Positions 55,494 through 64,000 of a stretch of 64,000 bases of DNA are shown here, in pieces (position 1 is the stretch's first letter; each line of letters begins with the position of its first letter). Source of the DNA: Nothophaeocryptopus gaeumannii (taxonomy: Eukaryota; Ascomycota; Dothideomycetes; Mycosphaerellales; Mycosphaerellaceae); the NCBI GenBank assembly GCA_031771865.1, contig JASISA010000001.1, positions 868,001 to 932,000 of the forward strand, given 5' to 3'. The notes beneath the pieces are model-generated. The model was not told the origin of the DNA. It made no database searches and was given only the letters and a program-made list of their open reading frames with translations. Made by a program: the position numbers and the translations under genes.

Positions 55494-56585
55494 CTACTGA
55501 TACTCCACCAAACCCATCTTCTCAACCTCCAAACTCGTCGTAACCTCCTTCGCAAACCCACAAACCCTCAACCACCAACCCGCTCCCATCCTCGACAGCT
55601 CAATCGCATGTGGCGCGCCCACCACAAGCGCCGCTTCAACTCTCGGCGCATTTACAAACCCACCAGCGAACTCATCCACATGTCGTCTCGTATGCTTCCA
55701 TAGCCACTCCATCGTGCCCATAGCGTACAGAACGGGGATCTCAACAGCAGCTTGGAACTCCTCTCGTCTCTCGGCAAACATCCCCACCATGTCGATGACT
55801 TCGTTCAGGAAGAAAGGAGTGTTTTGTTTCCAGATGAGTTCAGGAAGAGAAGCATCGCAGCAGCCAAGAGGTCCGAACATCAGGGGAATTTTATCTTCCT
55901 TAAGGAATGGGCCGAAGTGAATGCTCGGATCGTGACCGTATGGAATATCCTTAGGATCATATTGATTCGTAGCGAACTTTCCCCTGGCTTCGTTGATTGT
56001 GTCAGTAGATTCTTTGCCGAAACCGGTGACGACCATTCCAGCCCATGGGTATCTTCGCTGCTCAGCGGGCGTTTTGGAGTATAGACCTGCAGCTATGATG
56101 GTGATGGGGACGGCCATTGAGTGCGAGGTTGTCACGAAGGCGGTGCATCCATTTGGTTTGCCGAATGTATTCCACAGAGCCGGGAAAATGAACTCGTGGT
56201 ACCATTTTGCTTCTTCCTGAAAGATAGAGCTTCCTTCTGATAGTTTGAAACGAGGCTCTTTAGGAGCATTTGGTGCGTTATCCACCATCCATCCGCTTGA
56301 ACGCAGGAAGTTGGGTCGATGAAAGGCGACGAAAGGCAGGCCGGCCAAGTCTGAGTAAATGGATGCTGTATATTGCGGACTTAGATCCCAAGTATGTGCG
56401 GAGCATGTCGCGCCATGTATGCCGATGAGAAGTGGCTTGCTCTCGTCTTGTTTGAAATGCCCCGAAGCAGGATTATAGAAGATGCCGGTGAGGTTTGCTC
56501 CATTGTCGACAGTGAGAGCAAATGGCTTGAATTTGGACTCGGCGTTGGTTGCGAATCCCGCGAATCGGTCGTCCGCACTGGTCAT
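55494..56585 (-). CDS. Alpha/beta hydrolase
   Basis: 363 residues in one exon. The N-terminal beta sheet and oxyanion region read PLLIGIHGATCSAHTWDLSP, then FVAFHRPNF. The nucleophile elbow is TTSHSMAVP, so Ser is flanked by Ser and Ala instead of the usual Gly-x-Ser-x-Gly. The late His is probably in VVGAPHAIELS. The protein ends GLVEYQ. The class includes esterases, lipases and tailoring hydrolases; substrate unknown. It lies upstream of nothing on its strand but is next to a P450, a PTH11-type receptor and an MFS pump, so a role in a small metabolic cluster is plausible. Confidence 0.78.
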   Translation of the reverse strand: MTSADDRFAGFATNAESKFKPFALTVDNGANLTGIFYNPASGHFKQDESKPLLIGIHGATCSAHTWDLSPQYTASIYSDLAGLPFVAFHRPNFLRSSGWMVDNAPNAPKEPRFKLSEGSSIFQEEAKWYHEFIFPALWNTFGKPNGCTAFVTTSHSMAVPITIIAAGLYSKTPAEQRRYPWAGMVVTGFGKESTDTINEARGKFATNQYDPKDIPYGHDPSIHFGPFLKEDKIPLMFGPLGCCDASLPELIWKQNTPFFLNEVIDMVGMFAERREEFQAAVEIPVLYAMGTMEWLWKHTRRHVDEFAGGFVNAPRVEAALVVGAPHAIELSRMGAGWWLRVCGFAKEVTTSLEVEKMGLVEYQ

Positions 56586-56812
56586 CTTGAGTCTTCAGAC
56601 CTGTTCATGTAAATGCTTTGAGGGAAAGCAAGCAATTTATGTGATGGTGGTCGACCCTGAGTAGGCTCAGCCAGCGTGGGCAGATTCCCAAAGAAGAAGT
56701 CGGAGGTCCGTGCAGCTAGGGCATGTTCAGCTGGTGGAGTCAGCCACTTACCATCCAACGAGCGAGACACAGCAGGCGCGGTACTTCGTAGCTGAACTAT
56801 TGCAGTTGGTGG

Positions 56813-58378
56813 CTAGTGTGCACGCTTGCTAATGCGAACATCAACACCACTAACATTGACAAAGCTGCCAGCTTCGAACCTCCACTCCTTCTTGGGATCA
56901 TCTAGCTGGAACGTAAACGTCTTCAACAGACAAGGCACGATCTTGTATATCTCCAATAAGCTGATGTTCTTGCCAATGCAAACGAATTTGCCAGAGCCGA
57001 ACTGCATCAGATTACGGCTCATCTCATCGATCCGAGCCTTCTCGTCAGTGCTGTCTGATGATGGCAACCAACGTTCTGGTTTGAAGGTGTCGACTTCATC
57101 ACCAAAGACATCTTCTCTTCGGTGGAGCGCCCAAGCGTTGATGCCAACCACAGTACCTCCAGGTACGTCGTAGCCACTGATGCGTGCGCCTTCAGGAGGA
57201 AGCACTCTCTCGTAGGTAAATCGGCCAGCAGGATGCATACGAAACGTTTCCTTGACGCAAGCATCGAGGTACGACATTGAGTGAGTTTTACGAAAAGTCA
57301 CATCTTGAGCACTATCGAAGTTCTCGTCGATCTCACAAAGAAGCTTCGAATAGGCGTCCGCATTCTTTAATAAGAAGTAGAACATCGCTGCCAAAGTAAC
57401 CGCCGTGCTTTCAGACCCAGCAAACACCATACTCAAGCCCATCCCGAGGACTTCCTTGTCAGTAACAACATCCGGGTGTCTTTCTTTCGCTTCCATGAAC
57501 TTGATGAGGAGGTCCTGACGGCCGTCTTTGTGGACTTGCTGAGGTTTTCCCAGACGAGCATTCTGATTCTTCAATGCCCAGGCAACGGCAGGATTAGGCG
57601 TCGCGTTGAAGTAGCCATGTCGATTGAACCATAGCAAGATCGGATTTTTGAATCTCATGTAGTCAACAAGGGGTATACACCCCGCCCAGACCGTATAGCA
57701 TAAGAAGTTGTTTGTCTTGGCGATGATGCCGTCAACATCAGAAGCTGTTTTGAGAAAACCGAAAGGCGCTCCATAGGTCAGCTCTCCAATAACATCGAAG
57801 CTGTACCAATGCGTCCACTTTTGCAGCGCAAAGACACCGTCCCGTCCAGATTTGCCAGAATATCGATTCTCAAGCTGGCTCAAGAACTCTCGAATCGTAC
57901 TCTCGACGAAGGGTTCGTATGACACGAGCTGGCTGAGAGTAAAAGCTGGGTTGACTGCCCGTTTGAGGTTGTCATGCCAGCTGACATCGAGGGACGAGAA
58001 CAGTGAAGGCGTCACATTGCCTCTCGCCGACGCAGCAGCGACATAGTAAAAGGGTGATTTAGTGTAGGGCTTGTCGGTGCCGTAGATATCCTTGATAGCT
58101 TGTGGGGCTGAGAAAGTCAGGACGTTCGGAGCCACTCGAACCACGTCGCCATATTTTCGATGAAGCCGGACGGCAGAAGGTAAGTCATGGCAGCCAAATG
58201 CTACGTCAAGTGTGCGCCATAGGTCTGTCCAGGCTGCTAGTCGAGGTCCAGGAAACTTTCGTAGTGGATCTTGGATAAGTCGATAGATCAACCATGCTGG
58301 TATCGCCAACAGCAGAGCCAGATAGACAGCCGTCATTGTAGCATCTTGGTGGTCGATATGCTCGGTAAAGAGGTGCAT
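56813..58378 (-). CDS. Cytochrome P450, pisatin-demethylase-like
   Basis: 521 residues in one exon, or 507 from the second Met (MTAVYLALLLAIPAWLIYRL), which gives a better membrane anchor. The family marks are complete: FPGPRLAAWTDLWR, the I-helix GMGLSMVFAGSESTAVTLAA, the K-helix KETFRMHP (ExxR), PERWLP, and the haem loop MQFGSGKFVCIGKNI with Cys at about 467. The style (KFPGPRLAAWT, YERVLPPEGARISGYDVPGG) recalls fungal pisatin-demethylase-type P450s, which detoxify plant isoflavonoids or act in metabolite clusters. Absence of introns in a window full of introns is notable. Flanked by hydrolase and receptor genes. Confidence 0.92.
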   Translation of the reverse strand: MHLFTEHIDHQDATMTAVYLALLLAIPAWLIYRLIQDPLRKFPGPRLAAWTDLWRTLDVAFGCHDLPSAVRLHRKYGDVVRVAPNVLTFSAPQAIKDIYGTDKPYTKSPFYYVAAASARGNVTPSLFSSLDVSWHDNLKRAVNPAFTLSQLVSYEPFVESTIREFLSQLENRYSGKSGRDGVFALQKWTHWYSFDVIGELTYGAPFGFLKTASDVDGIIAKTNNFLCYTVWAGCIPLVDYMRFKNPILLWFNRHGYFNATPNPAVAWALKNQNARLGKPQQVHKDGRQDLLIKFMEAKERHPDVVTDKEVLGMGLSMVFAGSESTAVTLAAMFYFLLKNADAYSKLLCEIDENFDSAQDVTFRKTHSMSYLDACVKETFRMHPAGRFTYERVLPPEGARISGYDVPGGTVVGINAWALHRREDVFGDEVDTFKPERWLPSSDSTDEKARIDEMSRNLMQFGSGKFVCIGKNISLLEIYKIVPCLLKTFTFQLDDPKKEWRFEAGSFVNVSGVDVRISKRAH

Positions 58379-58516
58379 GATATAAATCTGGCCGATTGAT
58401 AAACGCCTAACCCCGTGAGCTCCGAGTGGGGTTCAAGATGCTGATCTTATGTGGGGCTCCATCATAGCACAGATGAGAGTTCTGTCCGTGAAGTTGAGCT
58501 TACATGGTTAATGCTT

Positions 58517-59712
58517 TCACACAGGTTCTCGTTCAGATCCAGCATCGCTATGGCACTCGACCTCCGTCCGAACGTGTATCCTTTCCATGGGAAACGCGAC
58601 ACCATTGACCGGCTGATCTGGATCGCCAGTCTCGATATGCTGAGAAACGGCAGATACCTTGTATCCAGGAGAATAATCCTTGCGTCCGGAAGTATCATAT
58701 TGCAAACGGGTGATGCTGTCAGCATCATCGCTGACCTTGCTGGCTTTGCGCTCACTTATGAGGCTAAACCTCCACGGATGAGTGTTTCTCCTGTAGGGTG
58801 TACCGACAGATCCAGCTGTGGTATTCGTGTCGCTGCTCTTCCGCTTGAAGATATACCTTAATAAGGGCGCTAGGCAAGGCAAGCAAGCAGAGATGATGCC
58901 AACGCCGGGCTCAACAGCTGACCATATGGCGGCATTGTAGTAGTTCCATGTCATGTCTTCCTCCGTAAGGTGTATGATGATATTCAGCCGGTACAGCGAA
59001 CTGGCTGCCGTAAAGCTTCCCAGCAAAAAGATCGCAGCCAACGCTGCCTTCTTCTGCTTCGACATCTGCATGCGCCATACTTGATGCTGGGGCAAGAGTA
59101 GGATGATAATGTCTGTTGCGATATTGGGAATCGCTTGGCCGAGAAAGAATGCCTCGATGTTGATGCAATGTCCAGGTATCTCAATGTCCCACGCCTTGTG
59201 TATGGGGGTACATTGAAAGATGATTGCGAACTCAGTGCCTATCCACCAAGCCGCAACGATTGCAGCAACGATCTTGAGTGTCAGCGCGAAGCCTCGATGC
59301 ACCCCGAAGATCCTGTGGTACATCAAGAGCACCGCCCATTTGATGATTGCCAGGCACGTGTTATACATCAACTCGTCGCTAAAGAGATCGTGACGATATC
59401 GTTCGGCAGCATTATGGGTTGCGCTTTCGTGCTTTCCGAGCCCATTCCGAACGGCAACAATATTCGCGACGTTGCACCCGAGCGAGAGCGGCTTTGTCCG
59501 TTGTTAGCAGCTGGAGATGGTCCGTATGTCCATACAGCTTCATCTACAATACGCACCAGAGCCGCGAGTATCATCCAATCATCCCACCACAAGCCAGCCT
59601 GAGCGATCTTCCGGCTAATAAATCGAAGCGTAACAACCAGCGTAGTCGCAACAATCATAGAGATCTGAACCGCATCAATGCCGGGTCCTCTATTCGGTAC
59701 GGAGTCCTTCAT
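58517..59712 (-). CDS. PTH11-type rhodopsin-domain integral membrane protein
   Basis: Minus-strand exons 59712-59557 and 59491-58517 with a 65-base intron (GTGCGT...AAAG) give 376 residues. Splicing creates WWDDWMILAALPLSLGCNVA, the family signature in which a DDW motif leads into the third span. Seven hydrophobic spans are expected. Later marks are NTCLAIIKWAVLLMYHRIFG, FQCTPIHKAWDIEIPGHCIN, where the two Cys are typical, and IWSAVEPGVGIISACLPCLA. The C-terminal tail of about 110 residues is Ser/Arg-rich and probably cytosolic. Such proteins are common near metabolic clusters and in pathogen surface sensing. Confidence 0.85.
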
Positions 59713-60248
59713 GATTGTCCAGTTGACCTAACAAGTGCCGAAGAGTTGAAGCCGGAAGAGGCGGCATTCAAAAGGCAGGTAAATGGCCTGGAGAAAGAAC
59801 ATCCATATTGTTTGATCGGCAGGTGGCGTAATCGTACCCTATGCAAAGACGTGCGAAGCAACATCGCATTCGTTGAGAGGTCGAAGATGGGTGTGGCACA
59901 GGATGTGAGCGGCGCAGGGTTGTGACAATCAATACCGAAAGAAGCTGACGTCGTGCAGATCTCTCCCTGAGCACCTCCAACTCGTCGAAGCTTATTTGGA
60001 GTGCAGGCAATTGCAAGCCTCGGGGGATGGACCAAGGAGCAGCAGTTGCAGAAGAGCAAAGTCTCGTTGCGTGCCGGCGATCCTTACAAAGCAGTTGGCA
60101 TTGCTGTTGGATCAGTCCGAGGAGGCGCTTCGTGGGCGCTGGCGAGTGATCGTTTCTTATCATTGATCAGAAAGACTGATTCACAAAATGTCCAAAAGGT
60201 GACTGCAAACCTTCTTTGCTTGCATGTCGCGTGGCAGCCAGGACCACC
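59713..60248. other. Divergent upstream region of receptor and MFS genes
   Basis: 536 bases between two outward start codons; likely holds both promoters. No element recognised. Confidence 0.55.
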
Positions 60249-61944
60249 ATGGCTGATCAGCATCATCATCATACCGACGAGAAAGGTTCCGCGCTGGATG
60301 TGGCTTCATCACCGGCAGCCTCACACTTGGGAGAAGGCAATGATGGCCGACGTGCACTCTCGAAGAACGGTGTCGTGCTCGATCCGCAACCTTCGAGCGA
60401 CCCGCGGGACCCATTGGTATCTAACTTGCTTCTTCAGTAGTAGCAGCGGGAGCTGACTCAAGTTTTGCAGAACTGGTCTACCAAACAGAAATACTCTATC
60501 TTCGCCGTGGTATGCTTGGCGGCGTTTTCTGGTTTGGCGACCACTCTCGCGCAAAACAGCAATCTGGTTGTCCAAGCCAAGACATATGATGTCTCACCCC
60601 ACGAGATGTCGTATGCCGTAAGTTCAATGGCACAATTCGGAGCAGAGCTGCGAAGCGGCGCAGGCTGACAGTGCGTAGATCACGGCAGCAATCGCTGGTC
60701 TTCTGGCGGGCCCCATACTCCTTGTTCCACTCGCGCGGGTACTCGGCGTGTCTTCAGTGCTTTTCTGGTCCGTTGTGGGCAATACCGTTTGCGCCATCTG
60801 GTCGGGATGCATGACGAGCTCGGGTGACTACATTGGCTTTGTCATTTCCAAGTTGTTCGCTGGCCTCTTCGGAGCGCTTCCACAAGTCGTCGGCAACGGT
60901 GTGATACAGAATATCTTCTTCAGGCATGAGCGAGGAAGAGCGTTCGCCGTCTACAGTACCAGTTACTCTTTGGGCACGGTCGCAGGTCCAACGTTTGGCG
61001 GATTCATCATCCAGCACACAGACTGGAATGTTACTGCGTGGTGGACAGTTGCGCTCAACGGCGCCGTTTTGTTCCTCGTCCTGGCAATCGTCGAGGACAC
61101 GAGCCGCTATGGATTCGAGCAGATGAGCCCTTCAGGGAAAGCCAGTGGCTTCCTGGTCAGACGAGTTAGGACCTTTCTTCCTGGTAACAAGGTGGTGCCG
61201 AAAATCAGTGGTTTGGAGTTCGCAAAGCTGTATACGAGCCCGGTTCAAATATTCTTCAGTCCGGCTACCGTACTCGCTGGCATGTACCAGCTGGTGGCTT
61301 TCGGTTGGTTCGTGATGATCAACACATTGCTGGCAATCTACCTTGAGACGCCTACTGAAGAAGGCGGGTATGGCATGACACCACAGCAGAATGCCGCCTT
61401 CCTGTTCAGTCTCTGGATCGGCGTGATCGTGGCTCAAATATATGGCAACACGCTCAATGATCGAATACCTCTGGCACTGTGGCGCCGCAAAGGAGGTCCA
61501 TGGAAACCGGAGTACCGCCTGCATACGCTCTGGATCCCAGGACTGCTCATAATGCCTATTGGATGCGGCATCTTTGGAGCCGCTTTGGAGTATCATCTTC
61601 ACTACATGGTCTTGGCTGTTGGTGCTTTCCTGATTGCGTTCGCCGGCGTGGCAAGCGTTCCGGTTCCAATCAACTACCTCGTCGAGAGCTACCAAGAGAA
61701 TCCTCAGGAGGTAGGCACAGTAATGAACGTGTATCGACTGCTCCTCGGCTTCGTGATACCTTTCTTCAGCGATGCCTGGACTGAGGCAGTTGACATCGGA
61801 TGGGTGTTCGGTATGGCAGCATTCTTCAGCGTTGCCGCCTTTGGAGGAATCGTGATCCTCATGTGGAAGGGCCAAAGTTTGCGGGCAAGGAGCCTGGGAA
61901 CCGTCTCTGATGGAGAATTAGCTCAAGAAAAGGAACCTCAGTGA
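60249..61944 (+). CDS. MFS transporter, drug:proton antiporter-like
   Basis: Exons 60249-60416, 60471-60617 and 60679-61944 give 526 residues, a normal length. The His-rich N terminus (MADQHHHHTDEKG) and Leu-rich first span (KYSIFAVVCLAAFSGLATTL, then AQNSNLV) are followed by about 12 spans. Motif A-like HERGRAFAVYSTSYSLGTVA and the inner loop between spans 6 and 7 (FEQMSPSGKASGF) are clear. The fungal DHA1-like ALYLETPTEEG context and SYQENPQEVGTVMNVYRLLL are seen near the end. Probable role: export or uptake of a small molecule linked to the P450/hydrolase pair. Substrate unknown. Confidence 0.85.
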
Positions 61945-63860
61945 GAATTTGCTGGCCGCTTCAGTAGCCGATGTGTGTATGAGGTTGTTCTCATCTAAAC
62001 TTCCACAGGCAAATCGGACCTTGGAGAAAGCCTCTCACGAACCGCGACAGTTGTGTTTACTTCCGAAGCACCTCGATAGGCTTGGGTATCCTCTTTTACC
62101 TTTCTTCATGTGAACGTTCGAGGCAGACATGATACCGCCGCACGACACGACTGCCTTTGCGCGTGGTTGGCAAGGCGTGATGAAGACGGGAAACGGCGTC
62201 TCGAGCTGAGTCAGTAGGCAGAATCCTGCGGCAGCTCCAGGCCAGGCGTCTCCACGCTGCAGCCATACCAACTTGCGGGGTGAAGTGGCTGGGACGCTGG
62301 GTGGTTCGGAGTATGTCCCGTTCCCAATGCAATCTGCGGAGCCGGCATGCCGTTGAGTGCGCGATGGAATGGTTCGGCGTTGCTCAAGTCCTCGTGTTGG
62401 CAAGTTCGCTTTCCATAGGTGAAGTTCTCTGAGAACCTCTGCACTCCGGAACAGGTGTATGCCGTCGGAGTTCTACCGCGGCATAGAGGACGATCCGCAG
62501 AGGGTCCCGAGATGAGGTGAGGGATGGCTGTTCCCGTGTGTATTCGTGGGGGCTTTCGATGGGTACGATCCAAGCATCAGCGTGGCGCTCGCAGTCATAT
62601 TTTTGTCTCGGCCATCACTTCAAACAGGCAGTCTTTACAAGGACTTCCTGCCCTCTTGCTGCCATTTTCATCGCGCCTATGCTTGGAGAGGCGTGGCAGC
62701 ACGTTACTCGGGCTGGGCCTCCTCGGGGATCCAAGCGGAAGTCCAGTTTCGAGGGTCATAGCCAAGTTTGTGTGGCTTGGCTACGCGGAACAGGAACAGG
62801 CGACACCCCCCGGAAGTCTGAAGTCTGAAGTCTGTCCTCGAAACTCGAAACACGTCAGTACGCCGGAGTAGTCCGCGAATAACGTCCGAACTGTCTCTCC
62901 ACCGTGCTGTGCTGCCTTCTGAAGCTGGAGGCGCCGGGCAGAACTCTCGGACTTGGGTGAGCGATGTTCATATGTCGTCGACTCGTCGTTGTGTACGAGC
63001 ACACACCTCCGAGCTGTTGCGCCATATCGCACGTCCGGGAGAGATACTACTGTACCGCAGATCTTGATGACGGAGGCTAAGGCATGCCCCATGCACGTCC
63101 ACTGCGGTGAGCAATGCAGTCGCCGGGCGGTACGTGCCGAGATAAACTCATCTCACCTCATCCTCATCTCTTCGATCCCGGCCCCATTTCAACGAGCGCA
63201 GTTCGCCTTGGAGGTCTTTGCCCAACAAGAAGCGCCAGCGTCTTGATCGGCAACGGACGACAATCACTCGTGGTCATGAAGGCGACGGCGAGCAGATGCA
63301 GTCAAGTACGGAGGTATGCGCGTGGAGAAGGCGCCGGCGACGTGGTCATGGCGGAAGCTGCAGTATAAGGCGTGGAGCATGGGCCATGACGGGTATTGGA
63401 GAGTCGATCTATTGTCGCTTTATTGGTTTTGAGTGGACGCCATCGAATCGCAGAGTTCTCCTTGGTCAACGGCCTGCGCTTGCTCCGTGAACAAGAATTG
63501 AAGAAGGGTCTCATCAGGTAATAAGAGACTTTGCAAGCCCTTCATCTCGCAATGCGCCTGGGTAGCCCTGCCAAGCGACCTCTTTATTCAATTAGCAGGG
63601 CTCTACGATATAGTCGCGCTCGTGCTCACTCAAATGTCATCTAGTCTCTGCGCGCACTCTCTTCCGCCTTCACTCGACTTCTTCAACTCGTGCACGGGTC
63701 TGGCTATCTACATCTGGAAGACGGAGCCCACTTACATTGCCCCCTGCCCGTGATGGACCCTTGACAGACTCACATCTGGGATGCGCTGAAGCTTCCGTGG
63801 CCTCTAGAACTGCAACTCCCCGATCAGGATACGCCGGCGCATTGAAGAAAAGCAGATACA
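61945..63860. other. Gene-poor 1.9 kb, no supportable gene
   Basis: Several overlapping open frames up to 122 codons on both strands, none with a domain; codon texture is poor. One TGTCCTCG variant near 62826. Confidence 0.5.
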
Positions 63861-64000
63861 ATGCGTATTCAGCACGTCTTGTTAGCTTTGGCGGCCACGC
63901 TCGGGAGTGCCGAGCAATTGGACGGCGGGTACGGCTTGCGAATACGACAGGACAATGCGGCAAAGACTGCACCAAGCACCATTGCGAGTACAAGGACGCA
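63861..64000 (+). CDS. Secreted protein, 5' end only (3' partial)
   Basis: Start at 63861 in ACAATGCGT context, open to the window end. The first about 17 residues form a signal peptide (MRIQHVLLALAATLGSA). EQLDGGYGLRIRQDN, an Ala/Thr/Ser-rich stretch and a final Arg follow. No domain yet visible in the 46 residues present. It could be a secreted enzyme, a GPI protein or an effector. It is not visible as a complete frame because the stop codon lies beyond the window. Confidence 0.6.
   Translation, partial: MRIQHVLLALAATLGSAEQLDGGYGLRIRQDNAAKTAPSTIASTRT

Overview
The window is nuclear DNA of a filamentous ascomycete. Genes are split by short introns (mostly 50-110 bases) with GT-AG borders, and several ribosomal-protein genes have tiny first exons. 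Gene families typical of filamentous fungi are present: a Ste12 factor with C-terminal C2H2 fingers, a striatin, a PTH11-type rhodopsin-domain protein and a pisatin-demethylase-like P450. A Dothideomycete, probably of the Mycosphaerellales, is my best guess; this is inference from gene flavour only.

Layout. 0-7.3 kb: 3' end of a protein kinase, a small Gly-rich protein with an acylation-type N terminus, a ketopantoate reductase, a homogentisate-dioxygenase-like gene with an apparent frameshift, and a decayed gene. 7.5-10 kb: four small single-span, probably tail-anchored proteins in a row on the minus strand. 10.3-25.2 kb: housekeeping block with SMP3-type GPI mannosyltransferase, SKP1, a BAR protein, ribosomal L2 (uL2), a DDT/WHIM-like chromatin protein, a Spo12-like protein, ribosomal L39 and an Nta1 N-terminal amidase. 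25.9-28.1 kb: a dead methyltransferase and two small multi-span membrane proteins. 30.6-33 kb: STE12, with a 5.6-kb gene-poor, microsatellite-bearing region upstream (to 38.5 kb) that ends at a small secreted Cys-rich protein. 39.8-52.5 kb: striatin, an AT-hook protein, an F-box-like protein, another tail-anchored protein, ribosomal L25 (uL23), TIM8, NAP1 and BMT2. 52.7-55.3 kb: three tandem F-box-like paralogues, the middle one dead. 55.5-61.9 kb: alpha/beta hydrolase, P450, PTH11-like receptor and MFS transporter, which look like a small metabolic or detoxification cluster without a backbone synthase. The window ends inside a gene for a secreted protein.

Two patterns are not explained by ordinary annotation. 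(1) Five short proteins share one architecture: a disordered Pro-rich or acidic N terminus, a basic patch, and one C-terminal membrane span. (2) The octamer TGTCCTCA occurs about 14 times by eye, against about 2 expected. Nine copies lie 128-241 bases upstream of the start codons of small membrane-protein genes, and the 12-mer TGTCCTCAGACC occurs three times. This suggests a shared promoter element or copied promoters.

Working links: SKP1 would be the partner of F-box-like proteins if these really enter SCF ligases. Ste12 and striatin (STRIPAK) both act in fungal development signalling. L2, L25, L39 and BMT2 belong to ribosome production. All gene models were assembled by eye from reading frames, splice borders and remembered family features; no search was run.
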